Source of the DNA: JAAKFL01 sp964629645
GTDB lineage: Bacteria > Chlamydiota > Chlamydiia > Chlamydiales > SLFE01
Length of the DNA: 24,471 nt
Direction: 5' to 3'
Assembly: GCA_964629645.1 (NCBI GenBank)
Contig: CAZVSU010000037.1
Location: 1 to 24,471 of the forward strand
The notes beneath the pieces were generated by a model. The model did not search any database, was not told the DNA's origin, and saw only the letters and a program-made list of their open reading frames with translations. Positions 1 to 9,237 of this stretch are shown here, one piece after another. Position 1 is the stretch's first letter, and every line of letters starts with the position of its first letter. Made by a program: the position numbers and the translations under genes.

Positions 1-2
1 CG

Positions 3-50
3 GCTCATCCCGGCGGCTTAGAATTCGAATTTGTAGAAAAACTTTATTAA
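3..50 (+). CDS. C-terminal end of an unidentified upstream gene (partial)
   Basis: An open frame enters from the left edge and ends at TAA (48-50), encoding a 15-residue tail ending in EFEFVEKLY. It is in the same frame as the MgtE-like gene, whose GTG start lies 12 bp after this stop. The two could therefore be co-transcribed. The tail does not resemble the acidic helical N-domain of MgtE, so I do not read it as a broken-off part of that gene. Too little is left to name a family, and the frame might be chance. Confidence 0.3.
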   Translation, partial: AHPGGLEFEFVEKLY

Positions 51-62
51 CTAAGGACTAAC

Positions 63-1079
63 GTGGCAGTTCATATCCACGACGAATTGACAGAAGATGA
101 GCTGCTCAGTTCGGTCAAGCACTTCATGATTCCGGTCGACACTGTTTTGCATCCCGAACAGACCATTGCAGAGGCATGCGAACTCTTAAGAAAAAGGCAT
201 TACAAACAGAAAATCACATATATTTACGTCGTCGACAGGGAAGAGCGGCTCCTCGGCTTCGTTCCGATTCGCCATCTTATTTTTGACGATGACACGCGTC
301 AAATTGCCGAGATTATGGAAACGGATGTCGTTTCTCTGTCTTACAAAGCCACCATGAAGGAAGCCTTTCGTTTATTTAGCCGCAAACGGCTGCTTGCCGC
401 TCCTGTCGTCGATGATGACAACCACCTTCTCGGGCTCGTTGAAGTTTTTCAAGACAACGAGATGTGGGGAAAGCGGCACATTCAGACTGAAGCGCAGTCC
501 GACGTGTTCCAGCTGATTGGACTCTCAGTTGAGCAAGCCAAAATCCCATCGACTTGGGCAGAGTACCGCTTTCGGATGCCTTGGCTGGTCTGTAATATCA
601 TCTCGGGGTTGATCTGCGCGTTCATTGCGTCCTTTTACGCCGAAGTGCTCGATCGCGTTGTCATCATCGCTATGTTCATTCCTCTCGTGCTGACACTTAG
701 CGAATCGATCTCCATGCAGTCCATGACCATGATTTTGCCTTACCTGCACCAAAAGGGAGTGCCGGTGAGGCGCTGCGTCAGGCGCATCTTCCGCGATTTT
801 CGCACCGCTTTTGTGATCGGCCTGACCTGCGCTGCTGCAATGGGGGCGACCTTCTTTCTTTATGAGGAGGCCACTGAGCTGACGCTGACAGCTGTCGGTT
901 TGAGTATCCTCCTCTCAATGCTGGCTTCGGCTATTTTCGGCTCAATCGTACCTGTTTTGCTCCATGCGGCCAGCTGGGATCCCAAAGTCGCAGCAGGCCC
1001 CGTTGTTCTCATGCTCGTCGATGTCGTCGCAACGGCGATTTACCTCACCGTGGCCACCCTTATCTTGTTGTCTTTCTGA
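63..1079 (+). CDS. mgtE: MgtE-like magnesium transporter (CBS pair plus membrane domain)
   Basis: Inner-membrane Mg2+ channel/transporter of the MgtE family, 338 aa. Two CBS domains occupy roughly residues 15-135 (first near HFMIPVDTVL, second near IMETDVVSLS). A linker to about 165 and the start of the membrane domain at the family-typical R-PW (171-174) follow, then about five hydrophobic helices. Asp320 in the last helix (LVDVVATAIYL) matches the conserved pore Asp that binds Mg2+ in the family. The usual glycine-rich GGNxGxQ stretch is replaced by SESISMQS (213-220). The protein is shorter than classical MgtE (about 450 aa) because the helical N-domain that normally precedes the CBS pair is absent. 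GTG is taken as the start because AGGA (54-57) sits at the right distance and an in-frame stop lies just upstream. The CBS domains probably sense Mg2+ or a nucleotide. Confidence 0.85.
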   Translation: MAVHIHDELTEDELLSSVKHFMIPVDTVLHPEQTIAEACELLRKRHYKQKITYIYVVDREERLLGFVPIRHLIFDDDTRQIAEIMETDVVSLSYKATMKEAFRLFSRKRLLAAPVVDDDNHLLGLVEVFQDNEMWGKRHIQTEAQSDVFQLIGLSVEQAKIPSTWAEYRFRMPWLVCNIISGLICAFIASFYAEVLDRVVIIAMFIPLVLTLSESISMQSMTMILPYLHQKGVPVRRCVRRIFRDFRTAFVIGLTCAAAMGATFFLYEEATELTLTAVGLSILLSMLASAIFGSIVPVLLHAASWDPKVAAGPVVLMLVDVVATAIYLTVATLILLSF

Positions 1080-1097
1080 CGCAAAGTGTGCTATGAT
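1065..1097 (+). promoter_or_regulatory. Possible sigma70-type promoter for the giant gene
   Basis: TTGTCT (1068-1073) lies 18 bp ahead of TATGAT (1092-1097), 36 bp before the ATG at 1134. The -35 overlaps the end of mgtE. The match is decent but short promoter motifs occur by chance. Confidence 0.3.
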
Positions 1098-1133
1098 ACT
1101 CGGCAGTTATCATTTTTTGGAGCCTGAAACTCA

Positions 1134-4100
1134 ATGGATCCGCAGTCGCGACTCACTAAAAAAAAGATTGATGAATCGCTTCACGATGTCCCCGCTTCCG
1201 ACCTTAAGGCGGAAAAAAGTCAATGGGATGACTTTATCCCCAAAGACCATCCCCACGATAAACGGCTTGCGCAGTATGTCGAATCGGGCAAGGTCGACCG
1301 GTACGGCTTTGTTCACCTCGAGGGGCGGGATAAGTTTCCCAAACCGCGGCAAAAAGAACGAATAGCTGTCCAGGAAATCATTGAAAAACCGAGGAAGTGG
1401 AAGGCAGGGAGCTATCGTTGGATCGACTTTTTTCGATTTTTAAGGCACCAACAAACAGAGGATCGATATGGGAGCGTGATCTTTGGGGATAAAGTCGCGC
1501 TCTGTCCTGAATATCCTGACGCAAAAGTGCCGCCTATAAAAAAAATTATTTTTATTGGGTCTAAATTCAGAGAAACAATCGATAAGTCGGGTTATCTTCA
1601 CTTGTTTCACCAAAAGCTTTCGACCTCCCAACTCTCGGTGACGCGCCGCCGCTACGTTTGTCACGACTACGACGTGCGCGTCATTTTCGACTCCTCTTCA
1701 AAAGAGGCCATGAGAACCATCATTGAAGCCGCCCGCCGTTTTTTTACCGAAAGATTGGGCGAAGACTGTTTGACAGGTAAAATCGGAGGGTGGCGGTCAG
1801 ACGACATCCACTATGCTGTGATCTCGATTCAAGAAAAAGACGATCTTCCAACAGAATGGCTTCTCATTCAAAAATTGTCTCTCGATCATCTTTGCACAGA
1901 AGACCGCCTGCAAGGGGAACTGGCAAACCTCAATCAACCTCAATTGAAACTGTTCTGCTCCGGAGAGAAAAGTGACATTTTTCAAGGAGCCCTGGATACA
2001 GACTGCGGTTTTTTGCGCTTTTCGGATGTTGAGAAAGCCGACTATGCCGCGTGGTGCAAACTCATTGTGGGACGCAGCTTTGGCAAACTTTTGGCTCCAC
2101 CTGAAGGAGGAGAGGATGGCGTTGAGACAAAACTGCTGGAGACAGCTTTAGCGTCGCATCGCTTGCCGCAAAAAATCCGAAAATCTTTAAAAGGCTCGGC
2201 CGACCATCAGCTGGCGATTTTTTTGAATGCCGCTTGTTCCCTTATGAAAGAAGGCATTGGTGATGCCTATCTCTACATGCAGCTTATGAGTGACTGCCTG
2301 TACACAGTGAAAAAAGATGACATTCAAACGCCCGCTTTGGCTCTTGTCTTTTCGTGGTTGAACGAGGAAAGTTTTACTTTTACTGAACTCTTGCCCGCGC
2401 TCCAAGCGCTGGCTTTTTTTTCTCGCTGCCCGGTACGAAAGGAAATGAATCGCCCCGTCTTATTCTGGGAATTTGACAATGGCGCAACTCTTGTCCTCCC
2501 GATGTTGACAGACGATGCCTTGCGAGAATGCGACCGTCTTGTCAAACAAAAAAACAAATCGCTTTTCGCTTCGATCGAAGCCTTCGATGTCGACCCTTTT
2601 TATGTCACATTTGCTGATCGGCTCCCTTTGAGCCGCGATGTGTTGATTTCCGTTGCCGCCTCGTGGCTGGAAGTTGGGGCGTCGCCTTGCGCTGCCCTTG
2701 CGCTCTTGATGACAGGAAAAGCGATCGATCCTTCGCAAACGCTCGGGCCGATTCTTTCGCTTCCGAGCCTCCTCGATCAAGCAGAGCCCAAGCAACGAGA
2801 AAAAGTCTGGAAAATGGTCCATTCTCTTCATTTAGAAGAGGTGAATTACCATCCCAAACAAGGAGCAAAAGAGCAGTTTTTGTTTCCGCGATTGATCAGC
2901 CGCCATCCATCGCTAAAGGCTTGGGCGTATCAAACTTGGGCAGAAATGTCCAACGAGGAGAAAACAGAGCTCCTTCCCAAGCTCGTGCCAAAGCTGCTCA
3001 AGGAAAAGAAAAAGGAGATCGCGTTAAGCCTCATGCGGCAAACGGCCCAAAGTATGGATCCAAAAACAATGGTCATGCTCCTTTGCACTCTTTCGTCTCG
3101 GTTTAAAGTGATGGAATGGGAAGCGCTTGAATTGGCTTTGACCATCAGTGCGCGCCAAAAGATCGCATTGCCGAAAAGAGATCTCATACGTCTTTTGAAG
3201 CAGGGAAAAAAAATCTTTCAGCTCCGCGGTGACATCCTGGACACTTTCATTCGCGAAGGGTGGAAAGTCGATCCAAGCGCGACTTACGACCTTATCCAGC
3301 TTATCAGAAAAGATGAAGCACTCTTTCGAAAATTTGCCTCTTATTTTTTGACCGAACATTTAGACAAAGAAAGCGACGCCAAGTGGCTTCCTTTGGCAGC
3401 AGAAGGCTTGCAGTGGCTCGAATATCCCTGCAAAAAGCAGTGCAAGAGTTACTGCAGCCGCTCATTCACCAAAGCGCCGAAAAAATGGGTCGATCGATTA
3501 AAAACCGTCAAACAGAGCGACTTTCTTCGATGGACCTTTGAGGAGCTTAAGGGCAACGACTCGTTTTACGACAAAAAATACAAGGCGGTTTTAGAACACG
3601 TTTTCATCCTCTTCGATGATCATCTGACGCCCCAAAACATCATGATATTAGCGGATCGCTTGCTCAAGGTCCCCACATTGTTGCCGTTGTATATCAAGCT
3701 TGTCGTCAAAATGCTCCGTATCGTCAACAAGGAAGAAAACATCGAGTATGAGGCCTTGGTATGGGCAGCAGAAAATGCTCTTATAGTTTGTGAAAAAAAA
3801 GGAAAGGGGACTTTGGCAGACGCTTGGATGGCGGTCTTTCCCCTTTTTGTCAGATCCCTGCATGACCACGACCCCGCTGCCATGCTTTCTTATTGGGAGC
3901 GCACGTTACACTATGTCACTCCGAACGCAGAAGCGGCTCCTCTGATTGCCGACGTTTACGAAAAGACAATGAATGAGCCGACAGAGACTTATCTTTTGGG
4001 CGCGTTGAAAAGTCTTTCGGTTTCCCAGCAATCAAAAGTTGTGACTTTGTCGCTCAAAAAAAGAATAAGCGAGGGAAATCGTTCTCAGGCACTTCGAATA

Positions 4101-7100
4101 TGCAAGATCGGAAAGGAGGTTTTAGGTGACTTGGCCGCCCTTTACTCGACTTTTCTTCAGTTTGAAGGTCTCGCCGAGCTCAAACAGCTCTTGAACGGCT
4201 CCGACAGCGAGACAATGAAAAAACAGCTTTTCAACCGCTTGATCGAAGAAGAGAAGTTCCTGCCTGCGATTGCGATGGTGGCCAGCGGATTTTTTGAAGG
4301 CGCTCGTAAAGAAGAGATCGCCCATCTTGTGCTGACTTCATTGAATGCGGAAAGCGTCGCGCAATCATCGACAGCGCTACTGGATCTCATTCGGCTTTGC
4401 GACGAGGCAAGTTTATTTGAAGATGTTGTGATTCAGTGGCTTTCGATGTCAATAGGCAAGCAGCCTGTTTCCGGAAAGTCTCAAGAAAAGCTCCATGGCG
4501 CCTTTTTAAAATTTTGCCTGAAAGGGCATTTTGTTGCTAAGACAGCAAAAGATTATCTCGGTTTATGCGCGGCATTTTACCGTGTTGTCAAGGTCGATCC
4601 AATGCTTGTTACCGCTCCTTTAAAAGACACTAATGTCTTGATTGAAATGGCGAAGCGAAAATTTCTTTCAGTCTATTGGGGCATTTTAGTTGACGCTCTT
4701 CCTTTTTTAGGCTCAAGCCAGCAACTCGAGTGCCTGCTCAAGATGCGCGATGTGGTGAGGGGTCTGTTTTTTGATCTCGCACTCATTAAGACAGTGGACG
4801 TGGTCAAAATCGCCCTCAAATATCCGGAGTCCGAGAACTTTGCCTACGAACTGATGAATATAAGGCTGCATGCGTCTTTCATGCCGAAAGAAGAGTTAAT
4901 TGCGGTCGTCACTCTTTTTCTCGACCTCAAAAAGATGGACTTTGAAAGGGTCAAACTCTTAATGCAGTGTTGCGCGTGCCTTGTTCGCATGAATGAAATC
5001 GATCGTCTCCCTACGGCCGACATCTTTAAAGATGTAACGCTGATGCTGGCAGAGGTTCCCGACAAACAATGGGAGGCGTTGGACAAAGAGTTTCGCTCAA
5101 TGGTATGGGATTGGCTCCACCTGATGATGCTTCACGCGTTGAAACGCTCCCATGAATTCGATAAGAAATGGATTGCGCTCGCGACTTATTGCCTCGTCCA
5201 TTCCTTTCAATATAACCCTCTGTTCATCGATCACTTCATAGAGACGATGATTTTGGTTGAGCCCTTTTACCCCGCGGCATGGAATCTGCTGATCGGTTTT
5301 TTTCGGGAATTTCCTCACGCGAATTCCGGAGACCGCAAATTGTTGGACCTATTCGATCGTATTGCCCCCGCTTATGCCAAAATTTCCGGGCAGCTAGACG
5401 ATTCGATACGAGTCAATTTTTTTCGCAGCTTGTTTTTGGCCGTCTGCTCTTGCGCAGATGCAGAAAAAAACGCCGATGACTTTTCTTTTCGTCTCGAAAG
5501 GATCCTCCCCGATTTTTCGAAAGAAAGAAAGTTAACGCTTTACATCAAAGCCATCGAATCGCTTCAAGAAGTACGGAAATGTTATTGGATTTCACTATCG
5601 GGAGCAGAAATCGAAAACTTACCGGTTCGAGAATCTTTCGTGAGGATTCTGGATCATCACCTTCAATTATTGACTCAGTCTTGCCTTTCCGTTGCAGAGG
5701 CTGAGCTCGACCGGATAAAAGATCCCGCTCTTTTTTGGCGCCTTTTTACACGTGCGATTTACCTCACTCTGGAGATCGATCCAACATTCGGACAACACCT
5801 CATCAAGCGCTACCCGAAATTCAGCAATCGGTTCGATCAAGACAAACGGACAATCAATTTTTTTTCATCGACTTATTTTTTAGAGGCTCTTTTTAAGTCT
5901 TTTTCCGAAAACGTCTCATTTGATGAAGAGCCGGAATTCTGCATGCACTTTATCGATCTCGCAAGATGCGACTTTTGCGATGAGGACAATCCCGATTCAT
6001 TTGATTTTTTTGCCTACAAAATGATGGAGCTTTTTTTGCGTTTCAAAAAGTTGAATCGTCTGAAAAAAACTTCATCAAGAGACTATTTTACCGGCCTGTT
6101 GAAAATTCATGCCAACAGCATGATCAAAAGAAGGCAGCTTTCCGGGACAATACCCAGCTCGCACGGTCTTTTATTTCTTATCAATTTTTTATCGGAAGAG
6201 GGAACGGAAACGTTTGATTTAAAGACTCTTCCGGGCGCAAAGTTCCCCCATGATATGTCGATCATGAATTTATTTATTCCCAGAACCATTTCGTATCTGT
6301 CCGCCGATGTCGCCCGCATTGTGAAAAAGATTCCATCAAAATGGATCGCAGCTGCCGCCAAACTCATCGATTGCGAGTCTCATCTCGTCCCTTATGATGA
6401 TCGTTTGTCTCTCTTAAGGCATTTTTCGTCGCAGCCTGAATATATACAGCTATTTAATCGGTTTCTTTTGTGGGTGACCCCTAATGTTGCTGCCCTTTGC
6501 GGAGATGATGCCCCTCATTTTTTTAAGACCTTGCAAAAAGCGGCCTTGGACGGCCTTCGAATCTTTAATGTCTACTCGCTTCACCACAGTTTAGAAATGC
6601 GGCAGCAATATCTGACCAACACCCTGACTGTCTTTTACCTTTGCCACTCTTTGTCAGTGAAAATGGCCGCTGCCGTCGAAGAAATGAGCCGAGATATAAT
6701 GGAGAGGGCAGACGAATTCGAAGGAGAGGAGAGTCTTTACCTTTCGTGGGTGACCGATCAAGAAAAAAAACATCACGATTGTTTGGAAAGTTGTGCTTCT
6801 GAAACATGTCACTTACTTAAGCAGGCCATCCCGTTTGTCGAACACATAGAAGATGACAGCGAGCCTTGCCGGCTTCTTCACGAGCAAATCCAAAAACTGT
6901 TGACCTCTTTCTATCGCGATGTCAACGTCGACTTTATGATCAATTCCTCTTTTTTATCTGTCATCATCAATCTCTCTGCCACCCATACTGATCAAAAAGT
7001 GATCAAGGGGTATGCCGAAATCTTAACACTCCATCTGCAATTGGCAAAAGAGCACGACAAACGGCAGGGTGACCCGAATCTCACAGAGTTTATGAAGTCG

Positions 7101-7259
7101 ATCGATTGCTGCCTTGAATTTGAAAACTGTTTGGTCATCATGGAAAAAAATATTTACGAACGGGCGCAAACGTTTTTAAGGGAGCACTTCTTCAACCTGT
7201 TCACGACCTTGTTCCCGGAACTTCGAGACGCCCTTATTGAAAAGGTCAACGCCCTTTGA
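1134..7259 (+). CDS. Giant 2041-residue protein of unknown function, mostly helical
   Basis: One uninterrupted frame of 6.1 kb encodes 2041 residues. The ATG follows GGAG (1119-1122) by 11 bp. I do not recognise the family. There is no N-terminal signal peptide and no clear membrane helix. The first ~300 residues are mixed and rich in charged and aromatic residues. From about residue 340 onward the protein is a long series of amphipathic leucine-rich helices (repeated helix-turn-helix patterns such as LPALQALAFF and LLPKLVPKLLKEKKKE), which suggests an alpha-solenoid scaffold without an obvious repeat consensus. Cysteines are scattered throughout and no catalytic motif stands out. The absence of any stop in 2041 codons with normal base composition argues strongly that it is expressed and selected. 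It could be a cytosolic scaffold or a very large secreted effector; the sequence does not decide. It stands alone, with a 54-bp gap after mgtE and a 430-bp gap downstream. Confidence 0.85.
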   Translation: MDPQSRLTKKKIDESLHDVPASDLKAEKSQWDDFIPKDHPHDKRLAQYVESGKVDRYGFVHLEGRDKFPKPRQKERIAVQEIIEKPRKWKAGSYRWIDFFRFLRHQQTEDRYGSVIFGDKVALCPEYPDAKVPPIKKIIFIGSKFRETIDKSGYLHLFHQKLSTSQLSVTRRRYVCHDYDVRVIFDSSSKEAMRTIIEAARRFFTERLGEDCLTGKIGGWRSDDIHYAVISIQEKDDLPTEWLLIQKLSLDHLCTEDRLQGELANLNQPQLKLFCSGEKSDIFQGALDTDCGFLRFSDVEKADYAAWCKLIVGRSFGKLLAPPEGGEDGVETKLLETALASHRLPQKIRKSLKGSADHQLAIFLNAACSLMKEGIGDAYLYMQLMSDCLYTVKKDDIQTPALALVFSWLNEESFTFTELLPALQALAFFSRCPVRKEMNRPVLFWEFDNGATLVLPMLTDDALRECDRLVKQKNKSLFASIEAFDVDPFYVTFADRLPLSRDVLISVAASWLEVGASPCAALALLMTGKAIDPSQTLGPILSLPSLLDQAEPKQREKVWKMVHSLHLEEVNYHPKQGAKEQFLFPRLISRHPSLKAWAYQTWAEMSNEEKTELLPKLVPKLLKEKKKEIALSLMRQTAQSMDPKTMVMLLCTLSSRFKVMEWEALELALTISARQKIALPKRDLIRLLKQGKKIFQLRGDILDTFIREGWKVDPSATYDLIQLIRKDEALFRKFASYFLTEHLDKESDAKWLPLAAEGLQWLEYPCKKQCKSYCSRSFTKAPKKWVDRLKTVKQSDFLRWTFEELKGNDSFYDKKYKAVLEHVFILFDDHLTPQNIMILADRLLKVPTLLPLYIKLVVKMLRIVNKEENIEYEALVWAAENALIVCEKKGKGTLADAWMAVFPLFVRSLHDHDPAAMLSYWERTLHYVTPNAEAAPLIADVYEKTMNEPTETYLLGALKSLSVSQQSKVVTLSLKKRISEGNRSQALRICKIGKEVLGDLAALYSTFLQFEGLAELKQLLNGSDSETMKKQLFNRLIEEEKFLPAIAMVASGFFEGARKEEIAHLVLTSLNAESVAQSSTALLDLIRLCDEASLFEDVVIQWLSMSIGKQPVSGKSQEKLHGAFLKFCLKGHFVAKTAKDYLGLCAAFYRVVKVDPMLVTAPLKDTNVLIEMAKRKFLSVYWGILVDALPFLGSSQQLECLLKMRDVVRGLFFDLALIKTVDVVKIALKYPESENFAYELMNIRLHASFMPKEELIAVVTLFLDLKKMDFERVKLLMQCCACLVRMNEIDRLPTADIFKDVTLMLAEVPDKQWEALDKEFRSMVWDWLHLMMLHALKRSHEFDKKWIALATYCLVHSFQYNPLFIDHFIETMILVEPFYPAAWNLLIGFFREFPHANSGDRKLLDLFDRIAPAYAKISGQLDDSIRVNFFRSLFLAVCSCADAEKNADDFSFRLERILPDFSKERKLTLYIKAIESLQEVRKCYWISLSGAEIENLPVRESFVRILDHHLQLLTQSCLSVAEAELDRIKDPALFWRLFTRAIYLTLEIDPTFGQHLIKRYPKFSNRFDQDKRTINFFSSTYFLEALFKSFSENVSFDEEPEFCMHFIDLARCDFCDEDNPDSFDFFAYKMMELFLRFKKLNRLKKTSSRDYFTGLLKIHANSMIKRRQLSGTIPSSHGLLFLINFLSEEGTETFDLKTLPGAKFPHDMSIMNLFIPRTISYLSADVARIVKKIPSKWIAAAAKLIDCESHLVPYDDRLSLLRHFSSQPEYIQLFNRFLLWVTPNVAALCGDDAPHFFKTLQKAALDGLRIFNVYSLHHSLEMRQQYLTNTLTVFYLCHSLSVKMAAAVEEMSRDIMERADEFEGEESLYLSWVTDQEKKHHDCLESCASETCHLLKQAIPFVEHIEDDSEPCRLLHEQIQKLLTSFYRDVNVDFMINSSFLSVIINLSATHTDQKVIKGYAEILTLHLQLAKEHDKRQGDPNLTEFMKSIDCCLEFENCLVIMEKNIYERAQTFLREHFFNLFTTLFPELRDALIEKVNAL

Positions 7260-7359
7260 CTGTAAATTTACCCATAAATGGTCGCTATCCCTTAACAAAA
7301 GTTAACCTATATGTCATCATGCACATTTTTTCTTTTTGCCCATCGAATTGTTGCAAGTA

Positions 7360-7410
7360 CTAGGGGACGTCTTCAAATTAAGTCATTCGAAATTTGAAGA
7401 CGTCCCCTAG
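7360..7410. repeat. Perfect 20-bp inverted repeat, REP-like
   Basis: The left arm (7360-7379, starting CTAGGGGACGTC) and right arm (7391-7410, ending GACGTCCCCTAG) are perfect reverse complements, separated by 11 nt. No T-run follows, so it is not a classical intrinsic terminator. Its outer 12 bp recur at 16831-16842. The GGGGACGTC end resembles the REP-type palindromes that accompany IS200-like (RAYT) transposases in many bacteria. That comparison is from memory and would need a search. Confidence 0.8.
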
Positions 7411-7633
7411 GACTCGACAGCTAAAACGATGTGCGAAGCTCTATCCTTTTCATGCCCTGCTGTGGATATCTAGGAAGAGAAGAAGAGATCGCAGGGCCTG
7501 ACGGGTTCTTCCCCGTTTTCGCGAACCCGCTTTTGCTGGCGGCGCCAATAAGGGCTCGCTTAGTGAAGTACTGCAAAATTTTAGAAAATACGGTCCGCAA
7601 AGGAAAGATTGATCAACTTTGTAAGGCAACCTT

Positions 7634-7661
7634 TTGAAGATCAAAGACCAAGAAATAGAAT
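7634..7661 (+). promoter_or_regulatory. Possible promoter of the F-box/repeat gene
   Basis: TTGAAG (7634-7639) and TAGAAT (7656-7661) are 16 bp apart, 28 bp before the ATG at 7690, in an AT-rich stretch. It is a plausible sigma70-type match only. Confidence 0.3.
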
Positions 7662-7689
7662 TTTGTCATCACATATTTGAGGTTTTGAA

Positions 7690-9237
7690 ATGAACACTTT
7701 GAACAAAGTCGATAGCGAAGGCTATAGAGGCGACAATCAAATTCTGCAAGATGAGAATTTGATTGATAAAACATTACCATTAAAAATTTTTGAAAAGATT
7801 TTTTCTTATTTGAATGACACAGAATTGCAGCAAGTGCGCTTGGTCGATCGTCATTGGAGTCATGCGTCAATTTCACCAATAAAACGGCAACGATTTTCTG
7901 AAATAATGAGATTCGTCAATTTTTTAGACCAACGACTAAACGAAGACTCCTATAAAGATCAAAGAGACAAACTTTCTGACGTTGGACGTAACAAAAAAAT
8001 ATTGGATTCCGTCACTTTTTCACAAATTAAGTCAGCGACTCATGAGATAAAAAAAGATATTATCAACATATTTAAAGATTTAAAAAAGAGAGATTTAAAA
8101 ATAATAGACCGGTTGTCATGGCGTGAATCCAAAGGTAGATTTTTGGACGATGTCTTTGTTTTAGCAGAGATATATAAAAGAATTGATGAGGCTAATACGA
8201 GTGATAACAATCTCACCAGAAGTAGGGCTCTTTGTGATATTTCCAAAGATTTGGCAAATCTGCGCCATATTGATAAAGCTTTAGAGATTGCAGAGACAAT
8301 AGCTGACGATGATAACAAAGGGAGCGCTCTTATCAGTATAACCGCAGCCTTAGCAAATTGCGGCCATGTCGATCAAGCTTTAGAGATTGCAAATACGATC
8401 GCGTGCGATTTCCATACAGATTGGGCTCGTAAGTGGATTTCTCAAGCCTTAACAAAGAATGGCAATATTGATAGAGCCTTAGAGATTGCTCATACAATAG
8501 CTGACAACGTCCCTAAAGGACAAGCTCTTGGTGATATATCCAAAGCTTTGGCTAACAGAGGCAAACTTGAACCAGCTTTAGAGCTTGCTAATACGATATT
8601 CGACTACGATATCAGAGGTTATGTTCTTCACGATTTATCCAAAGCCTTTGCAAAAATCGGGAAGAGAGACAAAGGCTTAAAGGTTGCAATTACGATAGTT
8701 GAAGGTGATACCAGAGACCGCGCTCTTGTCGATTTATCCAAAGCCTTTGCAAAAAGCGGGAATATTGATGAAGCCGAAGAGGTGGCCAATAGGATAGACA
8801 ACGATCATACCAGAAGCTGCGTTCTTGGCGATTTAGCCGAATCCCTAACTCTTAGTGGAAATACCGATAAAGCTTTAGAGATCGCTCATTTAATAACTGA
8901 CGATGAAACAAGAGATTACCCTTTTAAACTTATATCCGAAGCCTTAGCAAAAAGCGGTCATCATGATAAAGCTGTAGAGATTGCTCATTGTATCGCTGAC
9001 AATTTTAAGAGAGGGTATGCGCTTCAAGACATATCCGATGCCCTCACAGAGAGCGGTAATATCGATAAAGCCATTGAGGTTGCTAATACGATAGCTGACG
9101 ATTCCCCCAGAAAAAACGCTTTAATCAACATATCCAAAGCCCTAGAAGAGAGCGGTAACACCGGTAAAGCCATGGAGGTGGACGTTATGATCGCTGGCCA
9201 ATGTCATCAGCGGATGTGCCCGGGGAAATTTATCTGA
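7690..9237 (+). CDS. F-box protein with tandem 33-residue helical repeats (3' end frameshifted)
   Basis: Probable secreted effector, 515 aa as encoded. An F-box-like segment lies at about 28-66 (TLPLKIFEKIFSYL...VRLVDRHW), the motif by which eukaryotic F-box proteins bind SKP1 in SCF ubiquitin ligases. From residue 180 on come ten TPR/PPR-like helical repeats with the core DKALEIAxTIADD...ALxDISKALAxSGN. The DKALEI block recurs at 195, 228, 261, 294 and so on to 492, an exact 33-residue period. The repeats presumably bind a substrate. The ATG has GAGG (7679-7682) at 7 bp. The gene is AT-richer than its neighbours, suggesting transfer or different selection. The frame ends in a non-repeat tail (GQCHQRMCPGKFI) because of a one-base insertion near 9196-9199; the repeat pattern resumes in the next frame. 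The F-box plus repeat architecture is well supported; host SCF binding is inference. Confidence 0.8.
   Translation: MNTLNKVDSEGYRGDNQILQDENLIDKTLPLKIFEKIFSYLNDTELQQVRLVDRHWSHASISPIKRQRFSEIMRFVNFLDQRLNEDSYKDQRDKLSDVGRNKKILDSVTFSQIKSATHEIKKDIINIFKDLKKRDLKIIDRLSWRESKGRFLDDVFVLAEIYKRIDEANTSDNNLTRSRALCDISKDLANLRHIDKALEIAETIADDDNKGSALISITAALANCGHVDQALEIANTIACDFHTDWARKWISQALTKNGNIDRALEIAHTIADNVPKGQALGDISKALANRGKLEPALELANTIFDYDIRGYVLHDLSKAFAKIGKRDKGLKVAITIVEGDTRDRALVDLSKAFAKSGNIDEAEEVANRIDNDHTRSCVLGDLAESLTLSGNTDKALEIAHLITDDETRDYPFKLISEALAKSGHHDKAVEIAHCIADNFKRGYALQDISDALTESGNIDKAIEVANTIADDSPRKNALINISKALEESGNTGKAMEVDVMIAGQCHQRMCPGKFI
8227..9202 (+). repeat. Tandem 99-bp coding repeats (33 aa), about ten copies
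   Basis: The repeats encode the helical array of the F-box protein. They are conserved in protein rather than strictly in DNA, with shared words such as AAAGCTTTAGAGATTGC and GCTGACGAT. The strict 33-codon spacing over ten units shows expansion by duplication without slippage until the frameshift at the 3' end. Confidence 0.8.

Larger units (their letters stand above)
7260..7689. other. 430-bp intergenic region with a perfect inverted repeat
   Basis: No convincing gene. It holds the 20-bp-arm inverted repeat at 7360-7410 (listed separately), a short palindrome GTAAATTTAC right after the giant gene's stop, and a weak hairpin GCCCTGC/GCAGGGC (7454-7460 / 7491-7497). A GTG-started 68-codon frame (7431-7637) has no good ribosome binding site and no recognisable product. 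The last 60 bp are AT-rich and carry the probable promoter of the next gene. Confidence 0.6.

Noticed and set aside
1538..1545. A8 run in the giant gene as a programmed slippage site
   Set aside because: The zero frame stays open for more than 1900 further codons and no useful alternative frame follows.
7431..7637. 68-codon frame starting at GTG
   Set aside because: No ribosome binding site, no recognisable protein features, and biased toward chance in an intergenic region.
8227..9202. Regular repeats as a CRISPR array
   Set aside because: Repeats are coding, contiguous at 99 bp and vary in DNA while conserving protein; there are no unique spacers.
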